Shown one piece after another: positions 8,355-17,196 of a stretch of 64,000 nt of DNA. The notes beneath the pieces were generated by a model. The model had not been told where the DNA came from. It ran no database searches and saw only the letters and a list, made by a program, of their open reading frames with translations. This DNA is from XYD2-FULL-39-9 sp964561035 (GTDB lineage: Bacteria; Patescibacteriota; Patescibacteriia; Magasanikbacterales; GWA2-37-8). The translations under genes and the position numbers were made by a program. The first letter of the stretch is position 1. Each line of letters begins with the position of its first letter. The stretch spans positions 62,001-126,000 of the forward strand of contig CAZLNR010000001.1 of assembly GCA_964561035.1 (NCBI GenBank), given 5' to 3'.

Positions 8355-9650
8355 ATGTCATATCTTATTATTAATGGGGGTAAAAAACTTAAGGGAGAGA
8401 TTGTTAACCAATCTTCCAAGAATTCAGCTGTGGCGCTTCTGTGCGCATCTCTTTTAGTTCGCGGTAAAACCACTCTTACAGAAGTGCCTGATATTGAAGA
8501 GGTGAATCGTATTTTAGAATTACTTGCCAGTATGAGGGTTGTTATAGAAAAACCATCTCCTGGTACCTTGGTTGTTGATACGTCCGCAGGCATATCTTTA
8601 AAGTCAATTGATAAACATGCTTCCGAAGTAACCAGATCTTCTTTGTTGCTATTAGGCGCTCTAGCCTCTTTTCGTGCCAGTTATAAGTTATATAAATCTG
8701 GCGGCTGTCGTTTGGGCGAGCGCACTGTGCGTCCCCATTTATACGCGTTAGAAAAATTTGGAGTGAGCGTTGTTTCAAAACAGTCTTTTTATGAAGTGAA
8801 AAATAACGGCTTGCGTTCTGCCGAATTGGTTATGTATGAATCTGGTGACACGCCAACAGAAAACGCTATTATGGCCGCGGTCTTGGCACCCGGTAAAACT
8901 ACCATTCGTATGGCTTCGGCAAATTATATGGTGCAAGACCTATGTTATTTCTTGCAAGAAGCCGGCGCACGCATTGAAGGTATTGGCACCACAACACTTG
9001 TTATAGATGGTGTGAAAGAATTGAAAAAAAGCGTACGTTATTCTGTAATGCCCGATCCGATTGCGGCTATGACATTTTTATCCGCAGCCATTGTAACCGG
9101 GTCCCACTTAACAATCAAAAATTGTCCGATGGATTTTTTGGATTTAGAATTATGTAAATTAGAAAAAATGGGTCAGAAGTTTACGGTTGTTTCACAGCCT
9201 CATGATCGGTATCGCATGGCAAGTATTGAAGTTTTTCCGTCAAAATTAAAAGCTTTGCCGGATAAAATTTATGGCCGGCCATTTCCTGGGTTAAATATAG
9301 ATAACCTGCCTCTCTTCGCGCCTATTCTGGCTGTTGCTAAAGGACGCACATTGGTTCATGATTGGGCATATGAAAATCGATCTGTATATTATCTCGAAAT
9401 GCAAAAGCTGGGCGCTAAAGTAAATTTGCTTGATTTACACCGTGCCTGGATAGAAGGACCAACCACGTTTAAGGCAAACGAAGTTGTCTGTCCTCCGGCG
9501 TTACGCCCAGCAGTTAATATTCTTATCTGCATGATGGCTGCTAAAGGAAAGTCGGTGCTCCGTAATATCTATGTGATAGATAGAGGCTACGAACATATTT
9601 ACGAAGTATTTAATAAAGTTGGCGCCAGCATTACTCTGGTAAAAGAATAA
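8355..9650 (+). CDS. murA: UDP-N-acetylglucosamine 1-carboxyvinyltransferase (MurA)
   Basis: Transfers enolpyruvate from PEP to UDP-GlcNAc, the first committed step of peptidoglycan synthesis. The 431-aa length fits the EPSP-synthase fold. The N-terminal substrate loop reads NQSSKNSAVALL (usually GAKNAAL). The catalytic cysteine, target of fosfomycin in the family, is in GGCRLGERTVRPH. The C-terminal half contains the GRPFPGLNIDNLP segment. The ATG at 8355 is preceded by C rather than the common T. It stands 11 bases before an S41 protease gene, so both may be cotranscribed. Confidence 0.93.
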   Translation: MSYLIINGGKKLKGEIVNQSSKNSAVALLCASLLVRGKTTLTEVPDIEEVNRILELLASMRVVIEKPSPGTLVVDTSAGISLKSIDKHASEVTRSSLLLLGALASFRASYKLYKSGGCRLGERTVRPHLYALEKFGVSVVSKQSFYEVKNNGLRSAELVMYESGDTPTENAIMAAVLAPGKTTIRMASANYMVQDLCYFLQEAGARIEGIGTTTLVIDGVKELKKSVRYSVMPDPIAAMTFLSAAIVTGSHLTIKNCPMDFLDLELCKLEKMGQKFTVVSQPHDRYRMASIEVFPSKLKALPDKIYGRPFPGLNIDNLPLFAPILAVAKGRTLVHDWAYENRSVYYLEMQKLGAKVNLLDLHRAWIEGPTTFKANEVVCPPALRPAVNILICMMAAKGKSVLRNIYVIDRGYEHIYEVFNKVGASITLVKE

Positions 9651-9661
9651 TTTTTATTTTT

Positions 9662-10924
9662 ATGTCGGATCTTTCTCCTGTTAAAATGCGTGCGTCAAAA
9701 TACGCAAGCGTATATTTATCTTTGATATTTTTTATCATTTCTTTTGGCATGGGCGTACTGGTTGGAAAAACTTGGTATGTGCGCCAGAGTATTACCAGCG
9801 CCAACGGCGCGGTAGAGATAGAAAAAGTTTTAAATCTGAATCGTTCTGTTAATAAAAGCTCAGTAGACTTCAATCAGTTTTGGCAGGTGTGGGACAAAGT
9901 GCGTTCATCATATGTAAAACAGCCGATTAAAGAAACCGATATGCTCTATGGCGCTATCGGAGGCTTAGTTGGTTCTTTAGGCGACCCGTATTCATTGTAT
10001 TTTCCGCCACAACAAGCAGAAGAATTTGCTAAAGATTTGTCGGGAGAGCTAGAAGGTATTGGTGCTGAAATTGGCATTAAAAATGACCAGTTAATGGTAA
10101 TTTCACCATTGCCAGATTCGCCAGCAGAAAAAGCAGGTTTGCGCCCTGGAGATAAGATTATCGCGATTGATAAAGAAAGTACTGTTGGGTTGGATGTTGG
10201 CACGGCCGTGGGCAAAATTCGAGGTAAAGCCAATACGCAAGTGGTGCTTACAATTATACGTGAAAATAATACGAAATCCGAAGATGTCTCAATCACTCGT
10301 TCAAAGATTAATGTTCCATCTGTATTGTTTTCAGTAAAAGAAAATAATATTGCATATTTGCGTGTAATGCAATTTAATGAAGACACTATACCTCAGCTTA
10401 ATAAATATATTAAACAAATTAAATCAATGTCGGCTAGCGCTATTATTTTAGATTTACGCAATAATCCAGGCGGATACTTAGATGCAGCTATTGAAATGGG
10501 AAGCCAATGGATTACTAAAGGCGTGGTGGTGAGTGAAAAAGGGCGAGATGGGCTGAATAAAGAACATGAGACCTTTGGCTCACATCCACTTTCGGGAATA
10601 AAAACAGTGGTGCTGGTAAACAAAGGTTCTGCCTCTGCTTCGGAAATTGTGGCCGGCGCGCTACAAGATACAAAAAAAGCCGTTTTGATTGGTGAGCAAA
10701 CCTTTGGTAAAGGGTCGGTACAGGATTTTCAAATGTTTCCTGACGGCTCTGCCTTGAAGCTTACAATTGCCGAATGGTTTACGCCAAATGGTAAAAATAT
10801 AAACAAAGAAGGTGTGAAACCAGATATTGAAGTTAAAGAAGATTGGGAAAATGAAAAAATCGGAGAAGATTCAGTGGTAGACGCTGCGTTGCAGTTGTTT
10901 GCGTCTTCTACTTTTAGATGGTAA
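9662..10924 (+). CDS. S41 family C-terminal processing protease
   Basis: 420-aa CtpA/Prc-type serine protease acting outside the membrane. An N-terminal transmembrane segment (about residues 16-36) is followed by a conserved helical stretch, a PDZ domain (GIGAEIGI...PAEKAGLRPGDKI), and the catalytic core with the Ser/Lys dyad: Ser in NKGSASASEIVAG and Lys in EQTFGKGSVQ. The DLRNNPGG motif is present. Likely roles are trimming envelope or secreted proteins. It ends at a strong bidirectional terminator facing era. Confidence 0.95.
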   Translation: MSDLSPVKMRASKYASVYLSLIFFIISFGMGVLVGKTWYVRQSITSANGAVEIEKVLNLNRSVNKSSVDFNQFWQVWDKVRSSYVKQPIKETDMLYGAIGGLVGSLGDPYSLYFPPQQAEEFAKDLSGELEGIGAEIGIKNDQLMVISPLPDSPAEKAGLRPGDKIIAIDKESTVGLDVGTAVGKIRGKANTQVVLTIIRENNTKSEDVSITRSKINVPSVLFSVKENNIAYLRVMQFNEDTIPQLNKYIKQIKSMSASAIILDLRNNPGGYLDAAIEMGSQWITKGVVVSEKGRDGLNKEHETFGSHPLSGIKTVVLVNKGSASASEIVAGALQDTKKAVLIGEQTFGKGSVQDFQMFPDGSALKLTIAEWFTPNGKNINKEGVKPDIEVKEDWENEKIGEDSVVDAALQLFASSTFRW

Positions 10925-10942
10925 TTAGTGCGTTATATTAAA

Positions 10943-10979
10943 TAAAAAATAGCCTTACTTGTTGTAAGGCTATTTTTTA
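10943..10979. terminator. Bidirectional intrinsic terminator
   Basis: A 15-bp perfect stem (AAAAAATAGCCTTAC, loop TTGTT, then its complement) sits between the convergent S41 protease and era genes, with T-runs on both strands. Confidence 0.93.
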
Positions 10980-10980
10980 T

Positions 10981-11832
10981 TTAAATTTTTTCTTCCCAGC
11001 GGCGGTCGGTTTCTACTTCTAGTTCTAGAAAAACTTTTTTATTTAAAGCTGCTTCCAATTCTTTGCGGGCTGCAATGCCAATTTCTTTAATAGATCGTCC
11101 GCCAGCTCCGATAATCATTTTCTTGTATCGACTGTCGTATGTATATACAATTGCTTTGATGACAAACATTTCAGGTTTTTCCTCAATATCTTGTACTTCC
11201 ACATGTGTTGTATATGGCACTTCTTGGCGCAGGGCTTTGAAGATTTTTTCGCGAATCAATTCGGCAGTCCAGAATTTTCTGTCAATGTTAGTGATTTGAT
11301 CATTTGGATATACTGGTTCGCCTTCCGGAAGCAGTTCAAATACCTTATCTTTGAGCGGTTGGATATGCCTATTTTCTTGAGCTGACAGTTCAAATACAGC
11401 AGTGAATTGGTCGCTCAGCGCCAGATAATCTTCTAGATATGTTTTTTCATGTTTAGGCAGGTCGGATTTGTTGATTACGAGCAGCTTAGGAATATCTATA
11501 TTTCTTACCATGGCCAATGTCGCTCGTTCTTCTGCGCCAAGCGATTTGGTCGGGTCTACAACATAGATGATAATGTCTATGCCTTGAATCGCTTCATGGG
11601 CTCGTTGGGTAAGCTTGCCGGAAAGAGGATTTCCTTTATCTTTAAATATACCGGGTGTGTCCACAAAAACAGCCTGCCCTTGCGCGGTATTTAGAACTCC
11701 GTGTATAATGTCTCTGGTAGTTTGTGGCTTATCGGTAACTGCGGCCAGCTTCGTTCCGACGAGGGTGTTAAGCAGTGCTGATTTACCCACATTGGAACGG
11801 CCTACAAGAGTAATAAAGCCGGATTTAAACAT
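10981..11832 (-). CDS. era: GTPase Era
   Basis: 283-aa GTPase needed for 30S maturation; it binds the 16S rRNA 3' end. Motifs: G1 GRSNVGKSALL, G2 in the TTRD segment, G3 VDTPGIF, G4 NKSD. The C-terminal KH domain has IGAGGRSIKEIG, where the family usually has GKxG. The start is taken at the ATG at 11832, giving MFKSGFITLVGRS; the longer reading begins at a TTG. It is divergent from rplI, with 74 bases between them. Confidence 0.95.
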   Translation of the reverse strand: MFKSGFITLVGRSNVGKSALLNTLVGTKLAAVTDKPQTTRDIIHGVLNTAQGQAVFVDTPGIFKDKGNPLSGKLTQRAHEAIQGIDIIIYVVDPTKSLGAEERATLAMVRNIDIPKLLVINKSDLPKHEKTYLEDYLALSDQFTAVFELSAQENRHIQPLKDKVFELLPEGEPVYPNDQITNIDRKFWTAELIREKIFKALRQEVPYTTHVEVQDIEEKPEMFVIKAIVYTYDSRYKKMIIGAGGRSIKEIGIAARKELEAALNKKVFLELEVETDRRWEEKI

Positions 11833-11906
11833 AGTTAAAGTATTAAGTAACAAGTCTATATTGCTGCAGTATAGCGGAAAATGCGTGAAAAATCAAGTGT
11901 TCTAGT

Positions 11907-12347
11907 ATGAAAGTGATTTTAATACAATCTGTTCCTGGTCTGGGCCAAATAGATGACATAAAAGAGGTGTCCGAAGGATATGGTCGTAATTTTTTATTTG
12001 CAAAAAATTTGGCAGTACCGGCGACAGAGAAATCAATCAAAGAAATTCAGTTTCGCCGCAATAAGATGGCCCATCACAAGGAGGAAGAGCTAAAACATCA
12101 GCAAGAATTGGCAGGCAGATTGGATAGCTGGGAAATTTCGTTGCGAGAAAAAGCTGGAGCGGCCGGGGCTTTATATGCGGCTATCGGTCCGCAAAAAATA
12201 GTTGAAGCACTGGCAAAATCTGGTTTTAAGCTTGATAAAAATCAGATTATCATGAAGCCGATAAAAGAAGCGGGAGAATATACTGTTACTGTTGCGTTAC
12301 GGTACGGTTTGGAGGCGCGGGTGCATGTTATTGTTTCTACTTTATAA
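11907..12347 (+). CDS. rplI: Ribosomal protein bL9
   Basis: 146 aa. The N-terminal rRNA-binding domain is clear (MKVILIQSVPGLGQIDDIKE, then VSEGYGRNFLFAKNLAVPA), followed by the long connecting helix and the C-terminal domain. bL9 is reported missing from several CPR lineages, so its presence helps narrow placement. It is followed 33 bases later by pyrG, which has its own -10 element. Confidence 0.95.
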   Translation: MKVILIQSVPGLGQIDDIKEVSEGYGRNFLFAKNLAVPATEKSIKEIQFRRNKMAHHKEEELKHQQELAGRLDSWEISLREKAGAAGALYAAIGPQKIVEALAKSGFKLDKNQIIMKPIKEAGEYTVTVALRYGLEARVHVIVSTL

Positions 12348-12363
12348 AAATAAAACGTCTTTA

Positions 12364-12369
12364 TATAAT
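12364..12369 (+). promoter_or_regulatory. -10 element before pyrG
   Basis: A perfect TATAAT lies 10 bases before the pyrG ATG, so a transcript from it would have a leader of only about 3-4 bases. No good -35 is visible, so this is a weak call. Confidence 0.45.
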
Positions 12370-12379
12370 TTGAAACCGT

Positions 12380-14005
12380 ATGCAAACAAAATATATTTTT
12401 GTTATTGGCGGAGTGTTGAGCGGGGTAGGCAAGGGTGTAACCACGGCTTCGATTGGCCGTATTTTTAAAAATCGCGGCTTTGCTGTTTCAGCTATTAAAA
12501 TAGATCCGTATATTAATGTCGATGCTGGTACGATGAATCCGGTTGAGCACGGAGAAGTATTTGTAACTGAAGATGGAGATGAAACCGATCAAGACTTAGG
12601 GAATTATGAGCGTTTCTTGGAAACAGATATATATTCATATAATTACATGACTACCGGTCGTGTATATTTGAGTGTAATAGAAAAAGAGCGCAGCATGTAC
12701 TATAAAGGCAAATGTGTGGAAGTCGTACCGCATATTCCTATGGAAGTTATTGGTCGTATTAAAAACGCTGCTGCCAAAACCAAAGCGGATGTTATGGTTA
12801 TTGAAATTGGAGGTACGGCTGGAGAATATCAAAATATTTTATTTTTAGAAGCGGCTCGCATGATGAAGCTTGAGAGCCCGGAGCATGTGGCCTTTGTTTT
12901 GGTGAGTTATTTGCCAGTACCCGGTCATTTGGGTGAAATGAAAACGAAGCCAACGCAGTATGCCTCTCGCACGTTAAACGCGAGTGGTATTCAGGCCGAC
13001 TTCATTATTGCGCGCGGTCCAGACGAGCTTGATAAGCCGCGTCGTGAAAAATTAGCATTGTTGTGCGGTTTGCGCAGCGAAGATGATGTGATTGCGGCGC
13101 CGGATGTGAAAAGTATCTATGAAATTCCGTTAGTGCTGGAAAGACAAAAATTTGCTGAATTGCTGATGAAACGCCTGCATATGAAAAATCGCAAGCCGAT
13201 AAAAAAAGAATGGGATGATTTTGTTGCGGCCATTGGACGTATTAAAAAAACAGTGAAAATCGCCGTAGTTGGTAAATATTTTGCCACTGGTGATTATACC
13301 TTATCTGATTCCTATATTTCCGTAATTAACGCTATTAAACATGCGGCATGGCATAGCGGCGCGCACGCCGAGCTTACTTGGTTGGATGCTGAAGAGTACG
13401 AAAAATATCCGGAAAAAGTAAAAGAATTAAGCGGTTATAACGCCCTAATTGTGCCGGGTGGTTTTGGCACCCGTGGTATAGAAGGTATTATTACTTCTAT
13501 TAAATATGCCCGAGAACACAACCTGCCATATTTGGGTTTATGCTATGGTATGCAGCTTGCTACAATAGAGTTTGCTAGAAATGTGATGGGATATAAAGAC
13601 GCGCACACTTTAGAATGTAATCCAAAAAGTAAAAATTTGATTATTAACATTAATTTAACTCAAGCGGAAAATGTTAAGAAACAGCGCTATGGCGGTACGA
13701 TGCGTTTAGGCGCGTATGATTGTGTTTTAAAGCCAGGCAGTATTGCGCGAAATATGTACGGATCGGAAAAAATCAGCGAACGACACCGTCATCGATATGA
13801 GTTTGATAATAAGTACCGTGAAGACATGGAAAAACAGGGGATGATAGTAACTGGTGTTAATCCGCAATCTGATTTGGTGGAAATTGTAGAATTAAAAAAG
13901 CACCCGTATTTTGTCGGGGTGCAATTTCATCCGGAATTTAAATCAAGATTTTTACACCCGCATCCCTTATTTGTTGGTTTGGTAAAAGCTGCAATGAAGA
14001 AATAA
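12380..14005 (+). CDS. pyrG: CTP synthase
   Basis: 541 aa; amidates UTP to CTP using glutamine and ATP. The N-terminal synthetase domain starts GGVLSGVGKGVTTASIG (P-loop) and continues with IKIDPYINVDAGTM and GEVFVTEDGDETDQDLGNYE. The C-terminal class I amidotransferase domain has the nucleophile in LGLCYGMQLA and the His/Glu pair in VQFHPEF. The stop codon abuts, with no spacer, the stop of the convergent sugar-transferase gene, so there is no room for a dedicated terminator. Confidence 0.98.
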   Translation: MQTKYIFVIGGVLSGVGKGVTTASIGRIFKNRGFAVSAIKIDPYINVDAGTMNPVEHGEVFVTEDGDETDQDLGNYERFLETDIYSYNYMTTGRVYLSVIEKERSMYYKGKCVEVVPHIPMEVIGRIKNAAAKTKADVMVIEIGGTAGEYQNILFLEAARMMKLESPEHVAFVLVSYLPVPGHLGEMKTKPTQYASRTLNASGIQADFIIARGPDELDKPRREKLALLCGLRSEDDVIAAPDVKSIYEIPLVLERQKFAELLMKRLHMKNRKPIKKEWDDFVAAIGRIKKTVKIAVVGKYFATGDYTLSDSYISVINAIKHAAWHSGAHAELTWLDAEEYEKYPEKVKELSGYNALIVPGGFGTRGIEGIITSIKYAREHNLPYLGLCYGMQLATIEFARNVMGYKDAHTLECNPKSKNLIININLTQAENVKKQRYGGTMRLGAYDCVLKPGSIARNMYGSEKISERHRHRYEFDNKYREDMEKQGMIVTGVNPQSDLVEIVELKKHPYFVGVQFHPEFKSRFLHPHPLFVGLVKAAMKK

Positions 14006-15391
14006 TTATCGTCCTGCCATGCGAAGAATGGTGCTAATGGTGCGCAGCAGGATTGAAACGTCTAAAGTAAAATTTCTGTTTTTAATATAAAACAGATCGT
14101 ATTCAAGTTTTTGTAAGTTTTCTTCAATAGTGCCGTAGTACGATTTTTGTACTTGAGCCCAACCTGTCAGTCCTGGTTTGATTAAGTGCCGTAAAGAATA
14201 AAACGGCATTTTTTCTGTGAGCTGTGCGACAAACTCCGGTCGTTCAGGTCGAGGGCCGATAAAAGACATTTCTCCTTTTAAGATATTGATAAATTGAGGT
14301 GTCTCATCTAGGCGAGTTAAGCGTAAAAATTTGCCTACAGATGTAATGCGCATATCTGCGGTGGCAGCATACTGAGGCCCGTTAGTTTCAGCACTACCGT
14401 CGGTAGACAAACTTTTCATAGTGCGGAATTTATACACTTTAAAAATTGCGCCTCCGCGACCAACTCTATTTTGCGTAAAGAATATTTTGCCTTTCGAGTT
14501 TAGTTTTATGGCCAGAGCGATAAACGGTAGGGTGGCAGTACACAACAGGCCAAGACAAGCGCCTAAAAAATAATCGCTTAAAATACGAATTCGGTCATAT
14601 ATTTTTTTCTGCTGTTCTTGTAAATGGGCTATAAACCAGCCTTCAGAAAAAGTAAATGGAGGAATGCGATGCATAACAGACTCGTAAAAATCTGAAAGCT
14701 CAACAATGCTTATGCCTTGGAACAAGCTTTGATACAAGGTTTGCAAAAGAGATGTGTTAGCTGCCATGACAGGGGATAAGACAACGATATTTATCTGGCT
14801 TAAATTATCACGCAGACTTGTGCTGGTGTACACAGAAATATTATGGCTCTGCGCGTATGCTGCGGATTGAGTATAGGACGAGTCTTTCTCGTATAGTAAT
14901 ATGCCGGCAATTTGGTAACCCAGTTGCGGTTCTTTTTTGATTTGTTCAATAAGTTCTTTTACATCGTCGGTTAAGCCGGCAAAAAGAACTTTATATGTAA
15001 GTTTTATGGTAATAAATTTATTGTAGATAAATCTCCATATTGCGATGAGGCCAAATCCAGTTATGGTTGTAAGTAATAAGATTGTTTTTGGTGCAATATT
15101 TTGTTCCGGATTAACATAGAAATAGGCGATACCCGCCAGCATCCAAACCGCAGCACTTAGTGGTATTTTTTGAAAAAAGAGCCAGGTGTTTTTGGTTTTG
15201 TTTGCATCGTAGAGGCCAGAAATAAACATGATGGTAGCTGCTAATAAAAAAAGAGCAGTCATCGGGGAGAGCAGTTCAAGAAATTGATTATCTGCAGGAT
15301 GTAAATATCTAAGGAAGGTGCCGGCATATAAGCCAGCATAGAGACAAATGAGATCGCCCGTAAAAAGAGTGAATTGTTTTAAGCGATACAT
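14006..15391 (-). CDS. Polyprenyl-phosphate sugar-1-phosphate transferase (WcaJ/WbaP family)
   Basis: 461-aa initiating transferase that loads a sugar phosphate onto undecaprenyl phosphate. About four N-terminal transmembrane helices are followed by a CoA-binding-like Rossmann region, a further membrane helix and the catalytic domain, with KVYKFRTMKSLS, LRLTRLDETPQF, GEMSFIGPRPERPEF and a closing LKPGLTGWAQV. The start lies 21 bases from the divergent subtilase start, so the two promoters overlap. It opens the surface-glycan block that continues downstream on the other strand. Confidence 0.93.
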   Translation of the reverse strand: MYRLKQFTLFTGDLICLYAGLYAGTFLRYLHPADNQFLELLSPMTALFLLAATIMFISGLYDANKTKNTWLFFQKIPLSAAVWMLAGIAYFYVNPEQNIAPKTILLLTTITGFGLIAIWRFIYNKFITIKLTYKVLFAGLTDDVKELIEQIKKEPQLGYQIAGILLYEKDSSYTQSAAYAQSHNISVYTSTSLRDNLSQINIVVLSPVMAANTSLLQTLYQSLFQGISIVELSDFYESVMHRIPPFTFSEGWFIAHLQEQQKKIYDRIRILSDYFLGACLGLLCTATLPFIALAIKLNSKGKIFFTQNRVGRGGAIFKVYKFRTMKSLSTDGSAETNGPQYAATADMRITSVGKFLRLTRLDETPQFINILKGEMSFIGPRPERPEFVAQLTEKMPFYSLRHLIKPGLTGWAQVQKSYYGTIEENLQKLEYDLFYIKNRNFTLDVSILLRTISTILRMAGR

Positions 15392-15397
15392 ATAGTA

Positions 15398-15406
15398 TGA
15401 TATAAT
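15398..15406 (+). promoter_or_regulatory. Extended -10 promoter giving a leaderless subtilase mRNA
   Basis: TGA followed by a perfect TATAAT (15401-15406) lies 6 bases before the ATG at 15413, so the expected transcription start is the A of the ATG. A -35 is weak, which fits an extended -10 promoter. Confidence 0.7.
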
Positions 15407-15412
15407 GCGTAC

Positions 15413-16927
15413 ATGAAAGAATTTTACCTTATTTTAAGCAAAAAATCAATAGTTAGCGGTTTGTTGGCGGTTGGTACTGTGCTCTGTATGTGTGCGCCAG
15501 TTTTTGCTTATACTCCAAGTGATCCGTATTATCGCTGGCAGAAAGACGTATATAATCAAATTCATGCGCCGGAAGCCTGGGACTATACAGTTGGCAGTAG
15601 TACGGTGGTGGTAGCAGTTATAGATACTGGAGTAGATATTTTAAATTCAGATTTGGCTGATAATATTTGGGTTAATACCGATGAAGTGCCTAATAACGGT
15701 TTAGATGATGATAATAATGGGTATGTTGATGATGTGCATGGATGGAATATTGTGGAAAATAATAATGATGTAAGTATCGCTAATATTACAGAGGCAGACG
15801 ACGCTGGAGCGGTTAATCATGGCACTTTGCTGGCTGGTTTAATTGGCGCCTCGGGAGATAATGAGGTGCTAGGGGCGGGTTTAAATTGGCATGTGTCAAT
15901 TATGCCGCTGCGAGCCGTAAACAATAGCGGCGGTGGTGATTTGGTTGATATTGCGCGCGCGGTAAATTATGCGGTTGATAATGGTGCTAGTATTATCAAT
16001 TTAAGCTTTGTTGGCTTTACTACCGAACCTGCGCTTACGGCTGCTTTGTATCGCGCTTACCAAAAAGGGGTGTTAGTGGTAGCGGCTGCAGGAAATAGCC
16101 GCAATGACAGTAGTGGCAATGAAAATTTGACCAAAGTTAAGCAGTATCCAATTTGCCTCGACTATGATTATGCGCAAAATTGGGTTTTGGGAGTTGCTTC
16201 CGTCAGCGCATCCGATACGTTGAGTTATTTTGGCGATTATGGGAGCTGTATTGATATTTCGGCGCCTGGAGAAAAAATCTATAGTACACAGAAAGTAAGC
16301 GAACAGCCTGGTTTTGAAAAAGATTTTGATGGTGGCTGGTATGGCACATCTTTTGCCGCCCCATTGGTGGCGGGTACGGCTGCCCTGATAAAATCCATTC
16401 GTCCAGAATGGGCGGCTAAAGAAATTATAGAAACGCTTCTTAAAAGCGCTGATGATATAGATTATCTCAATCCGGGATTTGCCGGTCAGTTAGGTTATGG
16501 CCGTCTCAATGCCGGTAAAGCGGTGCGTTTGGCAGCAGAGTCAAAAGTAAAGCCTGTTGAAGGGGTGTATCGCGGTGCGCTAGTTAATGTAAAAAAACAG
16601 TATTATGTAGATGTGTTTGAAGGGGCAAAAAAAGCGCATCGTTTTCCACTAGAAAATTTTTCAGAAAAATCATCCCGCTGGCTGGTTGCAGACAATATGT
16701 TTGTATATGTGTATCAGCGTAATGGTAGCTTGGTGGCGCAAGCTTGGGATTTTGCCGGTAAAAAAATTATGACAAATTTAACATTGCCGGGCTTTGTTGC
16801 AATTATTCAACTGGATAAAGGATATGTGTGGGGTGAAAACGAAAATATTATCATTACAGCCAAAAAAAATAATAATCTAAAAAAGATTATTATTGATGTG
16901 CCGTCGCAGAGTTGGAAAACCGAGTAG
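15413..16927 (+). CDS. Secreted subtilisin-like serine protease (S8)
   Basis: 504 aa. A signal peptide (hydrophobic core about residues 12-31, ending VFA-YT) precedes a mature domain without a long propeptide. Catalytic triad: Asp71 in AVIDTGVDI, His136 in NHGTLLAG, Ser313 in GTSFAAPLVAG; the oxyanion Asn is in AAAGNS. Asp/Asn-rich loops (NNGLDDDNNGYVDD) resemble calcium sites. The last ~120 residues form a beta-rich extension with no recognised domain. Likely an extracellular or surface protease. Its predicted mRNA is leaderless. Confidence 0.93.
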   Translation: MKEFYLILSKKSIVSGLLAVGTVLCMCAPVFAYTPSDPYYRWQKDVYNQIHAPEAWDYTVGSSTVVVAVIDTGVDILNSDLADNIWVNTDEVPNNGLDDDNNGYVDDVHGWNIVENNNDVSIANITEADDAGAVNHGTLLAGLIGASGDNEVLGAGLNWHVSIMPLRAVNNSGGGDLVDIARAVNYAVDNGASIINLSFVGFTTEPALTAALYRAYQKGVLVVAAAGNSRNDSSGNENLTKVKQYPICLDYDYAQNWVLGVASVSASDTLSYFGDYGSCIDISAPGEKIYSTQKVSEQPGFEKDFDGGWYGTSFAAPLVAGTAALIKSIRPEWAAKEIIETLLKSADDIDYLNPGFAGQLGYGRLNAGKAVRLAAESKVKPVEGVYRGALVNVKKQYYVDVFEGAKKAHRFPLENFSEKSSRWLVADNMFVYVYQRNGSLVAQAWDFAGKKIMTNLTLPGFVAIIQLDKGYVWGENENIIITAKKNNNLKKIIIDVPSQSWKTE

Positions 16928-17196
16928 TAAATTGTTGTAAGTCATTTTAAAATGGTGGAATAGCTAAAGAGAGCAGGCGCCCTGTGGTTCGTGGTTAGCA
17001 AACCGTTCTGTGCAGTTTTGCCATACTCTTACTTTCTATGCTTGTGGCAAAGAACATATTCCGATTTACCATCGGATCTCTAGCCTCCCCACGGTAACGG
17101 TACACGTTTTTTCTGATATTGTAAATATTAGCCTCCAATGCTATAATTTTGATATAAATATGATGCGTGCTAAGCGCTATATTTTAATGGTAACAT
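16928..17196. other. Intergenic region with inverted repeats
   Basis: About 270 bases between the subtilase and the epimerase. It contains short inverted repeats (TTGCCA / TGGCAA near 17020-17055; CCGAT / ATCGG near 17060-17075) and a T-run near 17107, but no hairpin that clearly qualifies as a terminator and no tRNA. The right part carries the epimerase promoter. Nothing else is recognised. Confidence 0.4.
17119..17147 (+). promoter_or_regulatory. Sigma70-type promoter of the glycan operon
   Basis: TTGTAA, a 17-bp spacer ending in TGC (extended -10), and TATAAT. The expected start near 17154 gives a leader of about 43 bases before the epimerase ATG. Confidence 0.78.
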
